Assembly (NCBI GenBank): GCA_030587505.1
Contig: JAUQYY010000350.1
Span: 1-9,251, forward strand
Direction of reading: 5' to 3'
Source of the DNA: Candidatus Sigynarchaeota archaeon
Lineage (GTDB): Archaea > Asgardarchaeota > Jordarchaeia > Jordarchaeales > Jordarchaeaceae
Length of the DNA stretch: 9,251 nt
Position 1 is the first letter of the stretch. Every line of letters starts with the position of its first letter. A program made the position numbers and the translations under genes. Positions 1 through 5,772 of the stretch are shown in pieces. The notes below the pieces were generated by a model. The model saw only the letters and a list, made by a program, of their open reading frames with translations, ran no database searches and was not told where the DNA came from.

Positions 1-198
1 GAGAAAGGAGTGCTGTCCTGTGGATTTCTAAACGTGGATGCCGCTGAGAAACTCGGAATGGCCGCTGCGGTAGTCACTGGGGTAAGAACGTTTGAGGATG
101 TGCTAAACGCTGAGGTGAGGAGTTTAACCACCGAAGCCGAAAAATTGGGGGCAAAAGCCGGCCAGAAAGGTATTGAAGCCCTGAGCAATTTCGTTTAG
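1..198 (+). CDS. DUF1805 (YunC-like) domain protein, 3' end only
   Basis: The frame is open from the first base and stops with TAG at 196-198, so the 65 visible residues are the C-terminal part of a gene that begins outside the window. The stretch reading CGFLNVDAAEKLGMAAAVVTG followed by VRTFEDVLNA matches, from memory, the conserved core of DUF1805, a small soluble family of unknown function found in archaea and Firmicutes (B. subtilis YunC). The tail is a short helix ending in ALSNFV. The gene converges on the DUF362 gene with only about 83 bp between the stops, so the two are transcribed towards each other and are not an operon. The start and any partner genes are not visible. The family call is fairly secure; no biochemical role can be given. 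Confidence 0.8.
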   Translation, partial: EKGVLSCGFLNVDAAEKLGMAAAVVTGVRTFEDVLNAEVRSLTTEAEKLGAKAGQKGIEALSNFV

Positions 199-243
199 TT
201 TCTTGCGCGTAATCCTCGATTGGGACGCAAACTATATCCCCTC

Positions 244-282
244 TTTTTGTGAATCCTTGGTTGCTCCCGCACCTGCGGGGGC
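244..282. terminator. Possible convergent-gene terminator: T-run plus GC hairpin
   Basis: A run of five T (244-248) lies downstream of the DUF1805 stop. It is followed by a GC-rich stem-loop whose arms at 263-270 and 275-282 pair over about 8 bp (one G-U) around the loop ACCT. Archaeal termination relies mainly on T-rich tracts, so the T-run is the likelier signal for the plus-strand gene. The hairpin overlaps the stop codon of the minus-strand gene and may limit read-through in both directions. This is inference from position and pairing only. Confidence 0.35.
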
Positions 283-1409
283 TATTCAACGGGTTGTATC
301 TTACCCAAGATTCTAAAGGCGGGGCAGCCTGGGACAAAGTCACCCTTATCTCTGTAGTCCTTCGCGCAGTCTCCTATGACGTACACCCTGCCCTCCAGTT
401 CTTTCGGTGCCTTCGCGTCTCGTCCTATGATGAGGTTAACTTTCCCCACTTTTTCCACGAGTTTGTGTTTTCTAAGTCTATCTAGCTCTACTCTTGTCCA
501 AGCCAAACACCCTTCATAACATGCGCACCCGACGTAAACCTCTACGTTCGGATAGATACCCATAACGTCTGCCGAGGGTCTTTGGAACCTTCTCCGAACT
601 TCGCTGATGTCTGCTCCTCTAAGTTCGATTCTGTTTAGGTCTATCTCCCCTAGTCCCTGCAGCGCGGCGAGTCTTATGTGTGGTATTTCGGAGGGCTCGA
701 AACCCATTACACTTGATGCCACGGCGTCAACCGAAACAATATCCGTTCCCGCGATGATCACACCCATGTCAACCGTGTTTCCGTAGGTGGGTCCCTGCCC
801 TTCCAGCGCGACTAGTCCGTCGACTATCGCGAGGTCGGGTGTAGCTGCAAGCGTCACGTCAACAACCTTTTGGTGGATGTCTGTCCTGTGGTAAATCTGC
901 TTCTCCTCGGGTGATAATATTCCTATCTGGTTTTTAATCGCGAGGCTCACCCTGCACATGGCGTGTGTTTTCATTTTTGGCACGGTGATGAACCTGTCAC
1001 AGTCTAGCAGGGCTCTCGGCAGCTTAACGATGTTCATTAGCTTCGCCCTTGGCGCTTCAACCTCCGTGTAATCTTCCTCGTCCAAGTAGACGGGTTCGGC
1101 TCCCTCCTCTTCTACCACTTTCTGCGTTCCCGTAGCCTCAAAGGCTTTTCTGGAATCGTAAAAGAAGAAAGGAGCGTCTCCGACTCTTATCTGGCTGGCA
1201 CCCGCCTCCTTCACCAGTCGAATCACTTCCCTGATGACCTCTGGGTCGGTTGTTGCGCCCGAGTCCTTGGAGAGGGGTACAACCAGATTAGGCTTAATGA
1301 AAACCCTGTCTCCTTCCTTCACCACTTTTTTTATTCCGCCTATCAAGTCTACAGCTCTTCGAACGGTCTCCGGCGCTGTCTTACCCTTAATAATGGATAC
1401 TACACTCAC
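282..1409 (-). CDS. DUF362 family protein, putative iron-sulfur/metal protein
   Basis: 375 residues with a GTG start at 1409-1407; the minus strand carries GAGGG (1421-1417) seven bases before it. The N-terminal two thirds match the DUF362 fold: IKPNLV near 38-43, VGDAPF near 77-82, and FITVPKMKTHA near 140-150 followed by SLAIKNQIG, which is the most recognisable block of the family. The C-terminal part carries five cysteines in two clusters (VGCACYEGC at 294-301; GDC near 348 and PGC near 362). This suggests a metal or Fe-S site, although it is not the standard 2x[4Fe-4S] ferredoxin pattern often fused to DUF362. No signal peptide or membrane segment is evident. The substrate is unknown; the family is usually annotated as an uncharacterised iron-sulfur protein. 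It is divergent from proS and convergent with DUF1805, so it is probably a single-gene unit. Confidence 0.85.
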   Translation of the reverse strand: MSVVSIIKGKTAPETVRRAVDLIGGIKKVVKEGDRVFIKPNLVVPLSKDSGATTDPEVIREVIRLVKEAGASQIRVGDAPFFFYDSRKAFEATGTQKVVEEEGAEPVYLDEEDYTEVEAPRAKLMNIVKLPRALLDCDRFITVPKMKTHAMCRVSLAIKNQIGILSPEEKQIYHRTDIHQKVVDVTLAATPDLAIVDGLVALEGQGPTYGNTVDMGVIIAGTDIVSVDAVASSVMGFEPSEIPHIRLAALQGLGEIDLNRIELRGADISEVRRRFQRPSADVMGIYPNVEVYVGCACYEGCLAWTRVELDRLRKHKLVEKVGKVNLIIGRDAKAPKELEGRVYVIGDCAKDYRDKGDFVPGCPAFRILGKIQPVE

Positions 1410-1608
1410 ACTCTAACCCTCTGTTCCTGTAGGTGATTACTTGAAAAGAAAAACACTTAAAAAAAATTTGGTAAAAGGTTCCATGATACAAATTCTCTTG
1501 AATCGCGATGGAGAAACAAAAATTCATATTAAATTCCTGCTGTTTAACTCTGCAGCAAAGAACGACAAATCAAACAAAAGATCTAGTGTGCTCAACTTCC
1601 CTTTCTAT

Positions 1609-1620
1609 CCTATCGATAGG
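1609..1620. repeat. Perfect 12-bp palindrome upstream of proS TATA
   Basis: CCTATCGATAGG is fully self-complementary and ends 21 bp before the proS TATA box. That position would suit an activator or repressor dimer. One 12-bp palindrome is not rare enough to prove function, so the regulatory reading is inference. Confidence 0.35.
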
Positions 1621-1641
1621 CTGACTGACTACCCACGGAAT

Positions 1642-1650
1642 GTATATTTA
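1642..1650 (+). promoter_or_regulatory. TATA box of proS
   Basis: GTATATTTA sits about 48 bp before the proS ATG. Initiation some 25 bp downstream would give a leader of roughly 20 nt containing the ribosome site GGTGAT (1685-1690), three bases before the start. Box, leader length and ribosome site agree with each other and support ATG 1694 as the start. Confidence 0.6.
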
Positions 1651-1693
1651 CTGTCCAAGCGGAAAACAGCTCTGCGTTTTGGTTGGTGATTGA

Positions 1694-3148
1694 ATGGCTG
1701 AGAACACCGAGGCCCCTTTACCCGATAAAGAAAAGAACTTTAGCGAGTGGTATAATGAGATCGTTCAGAGGGCTGAGCTAGTGGATCTCCGCTACGGCGT
1801 TAAGGGGTTTGTGGTTTATCGCCCCAACGTGGCGAATATTCTGAGGCAAACCTACCGGTTGTTTGAAGACGCCTTAGATGCCCATGGACATTCGGTCTGC
1901 AACTTTCCGGTGGTAATCCCCTTGGAGTTCTTTCAGAAAGAGGCCGAACACATAAAGGGCTTCTCTGGAGAGGTTTTCTGGATAACGAGGGCTGGCGACA
2001 CCGAACTGGAACGACCGCTGCTGCTGAGGCCGACCTCCGAAACCGCGATGTATCCCCTTTACGCCTACTGGGTCAGGAGCTACCGTGACCTACCCTTAAA
2101 ACTGTACCAGAGCAACACCGTGTACCGGTACGAAACCAAGGCAACCAAGCCGCTCATCCGGGGCAGAGAATTCTACTGGATAGAGGCTCACGATGTCCAC
2201 AGAACAGTAGAGGACGCGGTTAACCAAGTAAGAGAAGATATGGAGATCACGATAGACGTGCTACACAATCAGCTGGGCATTCCCTTCATGTTGATGGAGA
2301 GGCCCCCGTGGGATAGGTTTGCGGGGGCGGATCGCTCATACGCGTTTGACGTGCTCTTTCCCGATAAAAACGTCCTGCAGATCGCCACAACTCACCTGTT
2401 GGGTGAGAATTTCTCCAGAGCCTTTGAAATCATGTTTGAGGATGAGGACGGCACCAAGAAGTACTGTCAGCAGACCTGCTTCGGAATAGGTATTTCGCGG
2501 ATAGCGGCCACCATCATCAGTATGCACGGAGACAATTACGGTCTGGTGCTGCCCTTCCATGTTGCCCCCCTCCAGATCGTGATAGTTCCTATACCAAAAA
2601 AGGGAAAGAATGAGCTGGTAATGGAGAAGTGTGAGGAGGTTCACCAAAAACTCAAGGACAAGGGCTATAGGGTTAAACTCGACGATTCCGAGGACCGCCC
2701 GGGCGCAAAATTCTACCACTGGGAACTGCTAGGCGTGCCCATAAGACTCGAAATAGGACCCCGAGACATTGAGAACGGTGTGATAACTGTTTTTAGAAGA
2801 GACAAGAGGGAAAGGTTCCAAGTGAAGGAAAACCAACTCGAAGAAACAATCGAACAACTGAAGAATGATATTCTAAAAGAATTGAGAACACGCCGGGAAA
2901 AGGACCTGAGGGAGAACATCAGGGAGGCAAAGAGCAGGGAAGAATTTCTGGAAATCGCGAAAAACAAGGGAGGCTTCATAAGGATAGAGTTCTGCGACAG
3001 GGAAGAGTGCGCGGAAGTGATTAAGGAAGAAACCGGAGGATACGAAGTCAGAGGTAAACGCTTCGGGGTAGAGGAAAAACCCAAGGGCAACTGCGTCATC
3101 TGTGGCGAGAAGGCGAAATCAATAGTTTACGTGGCCAAAGCCTACTAG
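1694..3148 (+). CDS. proS: Prolyl-tRNA synthetase, archaeal/eukaryotic type
   Basis: 484 residues, the usual length of the archaeal enzyme that charges tRNA(Pro) with proline in the cytoplasm. The class II core is complete: RPTSET (112-117), motif 2 around RYETK (145-149) followed by RGREFYWIEAHDVH, and motif 3 GIGISR (264-269). The anticodon-binding domain runs from about 290 to 390 (PLQIVIVPIP onward). The C-terminal zinc domain has Cys434, Cys439, Cys467 and Cys470, and the protein ends in the family-typical AKAY, where the C-terminal tyrosine reaches back towards the active site. There is no bacterial-type INS editing domain. ATG 1694 follows GGTGAT by three bases and a TATA box at 1642-1650. 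The gene stops with TAG and is followed by a 105-bp gap to a functionally unrelated gene, so it is probably monocistronic. Confidence 0.97.
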   Translation: MAENTEAPLPDKEKNFSEWYNEIVQRAELVDLRYGVKGFVVYRPNVANILRQTYRLFEDALDAHGHSVCNFPVVIPLEFFQKEAEHIKGFSGEVFWITRAGDTELERPLLLRPTSETAMYPLYAYWVRSYRDLPLKLYQSNTVYRYETKATKPLIRGREFYWIEAHDVHRTVEDAVNQVREDMEITIDVLHNQLGIPFMLMERPPWDRFAGADRSYAFDVLFPDKNVLQIATTHLLGENFSRAFEIMFEDEDGTKKYCQQTCFGIGISRIAATIISMHGDNYGLVLPFHVAPLQIVIVPIPKKGKNELVMEKCEEVHQKLKDKGYRVKLDDSEDRPGAKFYHWELLGVPIRLEIGPRDIENGVITVFRRDKRERFQVKENQLEETIEQLKNDILKELRTRREKDLRENIREAKSREEFLEIAKNKGGFIRIEFCDREECAEVIKEETGGYEVRGKRFGVEEKPKGNCVICGEKAKSIVYVAKAY

Positions 3149-3182
3149 CAGCCGAAACCAGTCGCCAGTTAACCTATGAATC

Positions 3183-3232
3183 GAATCCTGACAGAGCCTC
3201 CTTTCTCCACTCTTCCAGTATTTTCAGGATTC
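3183..3232. repeat. 9-bp inverted repeat between proS and the LarA-like gene
   Basis: GAATCCTGA (3183-3191) is exactly inverted as TCAGGATTC (3224-3232), with 32 bases between the arms. An AT-rich element (AGTATTTT, about 3217-3224) that could be the TATA box of the downstream gene lies against the right arm. The dyad may be a regulator site straddling that promoter or an RNA structure after proS; the sequence does not decide. Confidence 0.45.
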
Positions 3233-3253
3233 AGGAACAAGGGGTGAAAACAG

Positions 3254-4510
3254 TTGGAGCGTATCACAATTCCCTATGGTGAAAGAGAGATTGAGTTCGG
3301 TTTGCCAAACACCTGGAATCTGCTCGGCGTTCTTTCACCAAAGGTAACCAATAGGGGAGTCAACCCGTATGATTCGGTGCTGGAAGCAGTTAGAGACCCA
3401 ATAGGAAGCAAAAGCTTGTTTGACATCGCTCAGGGGAAGAGGAGCGCGGTAATTATCTCAGATGACAAAGCCCGCCCCACCCCCTCTTACCTCATCATTC
3501 CTCCACTGCTAGATGAATTGAACCGAGCCGGGATTCCAGACAGCGAAATCACAGTTATTATCGGGCGTGGATTGCATGAACCTCTCAACGAAAAAGAGAT
3601 GGAGAACAAGCTAGGCAGCGGTGTCTTGGAACGGGTTAAAGCTCTCAACCATGATCCCGATGAGAATTTGGCGTATTTGGGAGAGACTTCTCAGGGCGTC
3701 GAGGTGTTCATCAACAAAAACGTTGTTGACGCGGATGTGAAAATAGGTGTTGGCAGCGTTACTCCGCACGAGTTACTGGGATTCACGGGCGGCGCCGGAA
3801 TCGTTGTACCCGGTGTGGCTGGAAGGCGAACCATAAACAAAAACCATGCCCTGGTGAAGAGATTCAAAGCGGAATTTGGGAAAATCGAAGAAAACTTAAT
3901 ACGCAAGGACAGCGAAGAAGCAGCTAGGCTACTCGGCCTGGATATGCTGGTAAACGCGACCCTAGACACAAGCGAGCATATAGTTGGCATATGCGCGGGG
4001 GATGTTGTTAAGGCTCACCAGGAGGCGGTCAAAAGCGCTAAAACCATATACGGTGTGCCCCTTGATAGAAAAGCGGATGTGGTAATAGCCAGCTCTCACC
4101 CAAAGGACGCAACCTTCGGAAAATCGATGAAAGCCATCTTCGCCGCCTCACTAGCTGTCAAACCGAACGGCGTTATTATACACGTAGCACCATGCTGGGA
4201 TGGATTGTCACACAGTGAAATATTTGAGGAAATGCTGCTGGAAAATCCTGGACCCGAAACACTGTTCCGGATGTTGGATCGAGGACAACTTCCTGGTGAG
4301 AGCTGCGTCCTCTACCTTTTCTCTGTAGTAAAGAATAACTGGAGAATCATCGTAGTCACCGACGGTTTAGAAAAAGAAGTGATAGAAAAAATCGGATTAG
4401 AATACGCAGAAAGCATAGAGACAGCTATTAGAAAAACAGGAAAAGAAAACGCTGATTGCATTGTGCTTCCTTGGGGGGCTGTTTCATTACCCCTTCCAAA
4501 CAACCTCTAG
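3254..4510 (+). CDS. LarA-like (DUF2088) nickel-pincer racemase-family protein lacking the cofactor lysine
   Basis: 418 residues with a TTG start; GGTGA (3243-3247) lies six bases upstream. LarA-family landmarks are in order: DDKARPTP (70-77), GLHEP with His108, PHELLGFTGG with His172, PGVAG (186-190), NKNH with His198, and a C-terminal SSHPKD (280-285) followed by Lys293. Lactobacillus LarA, as I recall it, uses His108, His174, Lys184 and His200, with the lysine ten residues after His174 in GGRK. Here the spacing is identical but that residue is Gly182 (GGA, 3797-3799). The protein may bind the nickel pincer non-covalently, use another ligand, or not be a nickel enzyme. The family racemises or epimerises 2-hydroxyacids; the substrate here is unknown. 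No larB, larC or larE cofactor-synthesis genes are in the window. A T-rich tract follows at 4533-4541. Confidence 0.85.
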   Translation: MERITIPYGEREIEFGLPNTWNLLGVLSPKVTNRGVNPYDSVLEAVRDPIGSKSLFDIAQGKRSAVIISDDKARPTPSYLIIPPLLDELNRAGIPDSEITVIIGRGLHEPLNEKEMENKLGSGVLERVKALNHDPDENLAYLGETSQGVEVFINKNVVDADVKIGVGSVTPHELLGFTGGAGIVVPGVAGRRTINKNHALVKRFKAEFGKIEENLIRKDSEEAARLLGLDMLVNATLDTSEHIVGICAGDVVKAHQEAVKSAKTIYGVPLDRKADVVIASSHPKDATFGKSMKAIFAASLAVKPNGVIIHVAPCWDGLSHSEIFEEMLLENPGPETLFRMLDRGQLPGESCVLYLFSVVKNNWRIIVVTDGLEKEVIEKIGLEYAESIETAIRKTGKENADCIVLPWGAVSLPLPNNL

Positions 4511-4815
4511 ACATCACCAATACTTACCCTGATTTTCTTTTACGTTAGCTTGGAGCTTTGGAGTCCTTCGAACCCGGAGAGACCGCTTCTCCTAACCGGA
4601 AATAGTTTTTCCTTCACTCCGCGTTTCGGCGGAGGAGTGGGAAATACTCAACCTTTTTAACTATGGAACTCGCCTAGAAATTAGCAAAGTGTTAACCGCC
4701 CGAAAACCTTTTCCGAGCGGTCTACTTCACAGTTCACCCCTTGGTGATTTATCCGGGTGCGGACAAAACACTGAAATTAGATTAATCGTATCAAATGCTT
4801 GATGGAGGGTTCTAA
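4511..4815. other. 305-bp gap with a T-rich terminator and four short stem-loops
   Basis: A T-rich tract at 4533-4541 is a plausible terminator for the LarA-like gene. Four stem-loops follow: GGAGA/TCTCC (4576-4592), GGAAA/TTTCC (4598-4612), CACTCC/GGAGTG (4615-4639) and ACCGC/GCGGT extended past one mismatch (4695-4721). An AT-rich element around 4652-4661 could be a TATA box for a small transcript. Another around 4777-4785 is better placed for the EndoQ start, which has GGAGGG at 4804-4809. I find no tRNA cloverleaf, no convincing box C/D pair and no open frame. It may encode a structured RNA or a long leader, but this is unproven. Confidence 0.45.
4695..4721. repeat. Stem-loop upstream of EndoQ
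   Basis: The arms at 4695-4702 and 4714-4721 pair in seven of eight positions (one C-A mismatch) around an 11-nt loop. It lies about 95 bp before the EndoQ start and is the longest of the four hairpins in this gap. The plus strand has no T-run directly after it, so it does not look like a terminator. Confidence 0.4.
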
Positions 4816-5772
4816 ATGCTTCTGTTTTCGGATCTACACATACACAGCAAGTATAGTAGGGCTACGAGCAATAAGATGGACATCGAAAATCTCACGCGTC
4901 ACGCCAAATTCAAGGGACTGAACCTCCTGGGCACAGGCGATTTAACTCACCCAAAATGGCTAGCCGAACTTAAGAGTAAACTGAAAGAGATCGATGACTC
5001 GGGGTTCTTCAAGGCTGAGGGTGCAGATGATATTTTTTTCATCCTCTCAACCGAGGTCTCAACGGTCTTTACCCATGAGAACACTTCAAAAAAGATTCAC
5101 CACGTTCTGCTTGTTCCCGACTTCGAAACGGTTGACAAAATGAACGAGTTTCTGGCCAAATACGGAAATCTGGAAGCCGACGGAAGACCATCACTAAACA
5201 TCACTCCTGCGGAACTCGTCGAGAATCTCCTCTCCATAGATGAGAGAATATTCATCGTCCCCGCGCACTTATGGACCAGCTGGTTCGGGGCGCTAGGCCA
5301 AAACGGATTTGACAGTCTAGAAGAGTGTTACGAAGACCAAGTAAAGCACATCTACGCGGTGGAAACGGGCTTATCCTCTGATCCACCCATGAACTGGAGG
5401 CTGAGCAAACTGGACAGATACGTGCTTATGAGTAATAGTGACGCCCACAGCCCCTGGCACTGGCGCCTCGGAAGGGAGGCAAACGTCTACAACTTGGAGA
5501 CGCTCACCTACAAGGAGCTGACCGAGGCTATAAAAGCAAAAGACGGGAAAAAAATTCTCATGACCATCGAAGTTGACCCGGCGTATGGAAACCAACCCGA
5601 GACTCGGGTTAGCCATAAAATACCACTTCGATGGTCACCGCTCAGACAAACATACAAGTGGCTCAGACGTTTGCATGTCTCCGAAGGAGGCTATACGAAT
5701 AGGGAACATCTGCCCGATATGCAGGAAAAAGATGACCATCGGAGTGTTGCACAGGGTGGAAGAACTGGCTGA
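4816..5772 (+). CDS. Endonuclease Q (PHP domain), N-terminal part of a frame-interrupted gene
   Basis: EndoQ nicks DNA 5' of deaminated bases (uracil, hypoxanthine, xanthine) and abasic sites. Residues 1-258 are a complete PHP nuclease domain with its metal ligands: His8 and His10 in DLHIHSKYS, Asp42 in GTGDLTHP, Glu80 in STEVST, His95-96, His151 in VPAH, Glu183, and Asp209/His211 in SNSDAHSP. ATG 4816 follows GGAGGG by six bases. After VDPAYG (258) the family should read KYH, but this frame reads NQPETRVSHK and then about 50 residues unlike EndoQ before TGA at 5770-5772. Those last 60 residues are therefore probably never part of the working protein. The C-terminal half continues in the next frame from 5618; 28 bases (5590-5617) must be skipped to join them. 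Taken literally, the product would be a PHP domain without its zinc and PCNA-binding parts. Confidence 0.85.
   Translation: MLLFSDLHIHSKYSRATSNKMDIENLTRHAKFKGLNLLGTGDLTHPKWLAELKSKLKEIDDSGFFKAEGADDIFFILSTEVSTVFTHENTSKKIHHVLLVPDFETVDKMNEFLAKYGNLEADGRPSLNITPAELVENLLSIDERIFIVPAHLWTSWFGALGQNGFDSLEECYEDQVKHIYAVETGLSSDPPMNWRLSKLDRYVLMSNSDAHSPWHWRLGREANVYNLETLTYKELTEAIKAKDGKKILMTIEVDPAYGNQPETRVSHKIPLRWSPLRQTYKWLRRLHVSEGGYTNREHLPDMQEKDDHRSVAQGGRTG
5561..5637 (+). repeat. Long imperfect stem-loop enclosing the EndoQ frame break
   Basis: TGACCATCGAAGT (5561-5573) and ACTTCGATGGTCA (5625-5637) are perfect 13-bp reverse complements, both in conserved EndoQ coding sequence (TIEV and HFDGH). Inside them TATGG (5584-5588) pairs with CCATA (5613-5617), and AACCCGA (5594-5600) pairs with TCGGGTT (5604-5610) around GAC. 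The predicted break points lie in the unpaired A-rich flanks of the TATGG/CCATA stem. A competing pairing of TGACCCG (5574-5580) with CGGGTTA (5605-5611, one G-U) is also possible. The right arm can also pair, with one G-U, with TGACCATCGGAGT at 5733-5745. Confidence 0.7.

Larger units (their letters stand above)
1410..1693. other. Divergent intergenic region between DUF362 and proS
   Basis: This 284-bp gap should hold the promoters of both flanking genes. For the minus-strand gene, an A/T block at about 1456-1470 is a weak TATA candidate. For proS, a clearer TATA lies at 1642-1650. A plus-strand frame runs from TTG 1441 to TGA 1689 (82 residues, Lys/Arg-rich, no recognisable domain). It has GGTGAT at 1432-1437 three bases before its TTG, the same spacing as proS, and ends four bases before the proS start, so it could be a small gene. 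However, it spans the proS promoter, has no room for its own promoter and resembles no protein I know. I lean towards non-coding leader DNA (coding probability perhaps 0.2). Confidence 0.5.

Noticed and set aside
4567..4592. tRNA-like TTCGAACCC
   Set aside because: The motif resembles a T-loop, but no acceptor, D or anticodon stems can be placed around it on either strand.
4687..4731. Box H/ACA guide RNA around the hairpin with a following ACA
   Set aside because: The internal pocket is too small and the spacing to ACA is wrong; no convincing guide geometry.
4742..4775. Box C/D small RNA (GGTGATT ... CTGA)
   Set aside because: The C-like box is imperfect, the spacing is short and no internal D'/C' pair is present.
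5548..5554. Run of seven A as the EndoQ frameshift site
   Set aside because: The first frame still encodes conserved EndoQ residues (TIEVDPAYG) well after this run, so the shift must occur later.
5584..5620. Ribosomal bypassing like phage T4 gene 60
   Set aside because: Take-off and landing codons 28 nt apart should match; the pairs I tried (GGA/ATA, TAT/GCC, AAC/AAA, CAA/TAC) do not, although AAC/AAA is close.
5561..5637. Canonical bulge-helix-bulge intron motif
   Set aside because: For every 28-nt boundary that restores the conserved protein, the four bases after the 5' cut do not pair with the four bases after the 3' cut. The stem that does form has the wrong polarity. Only a non-canonical motif remains possible.
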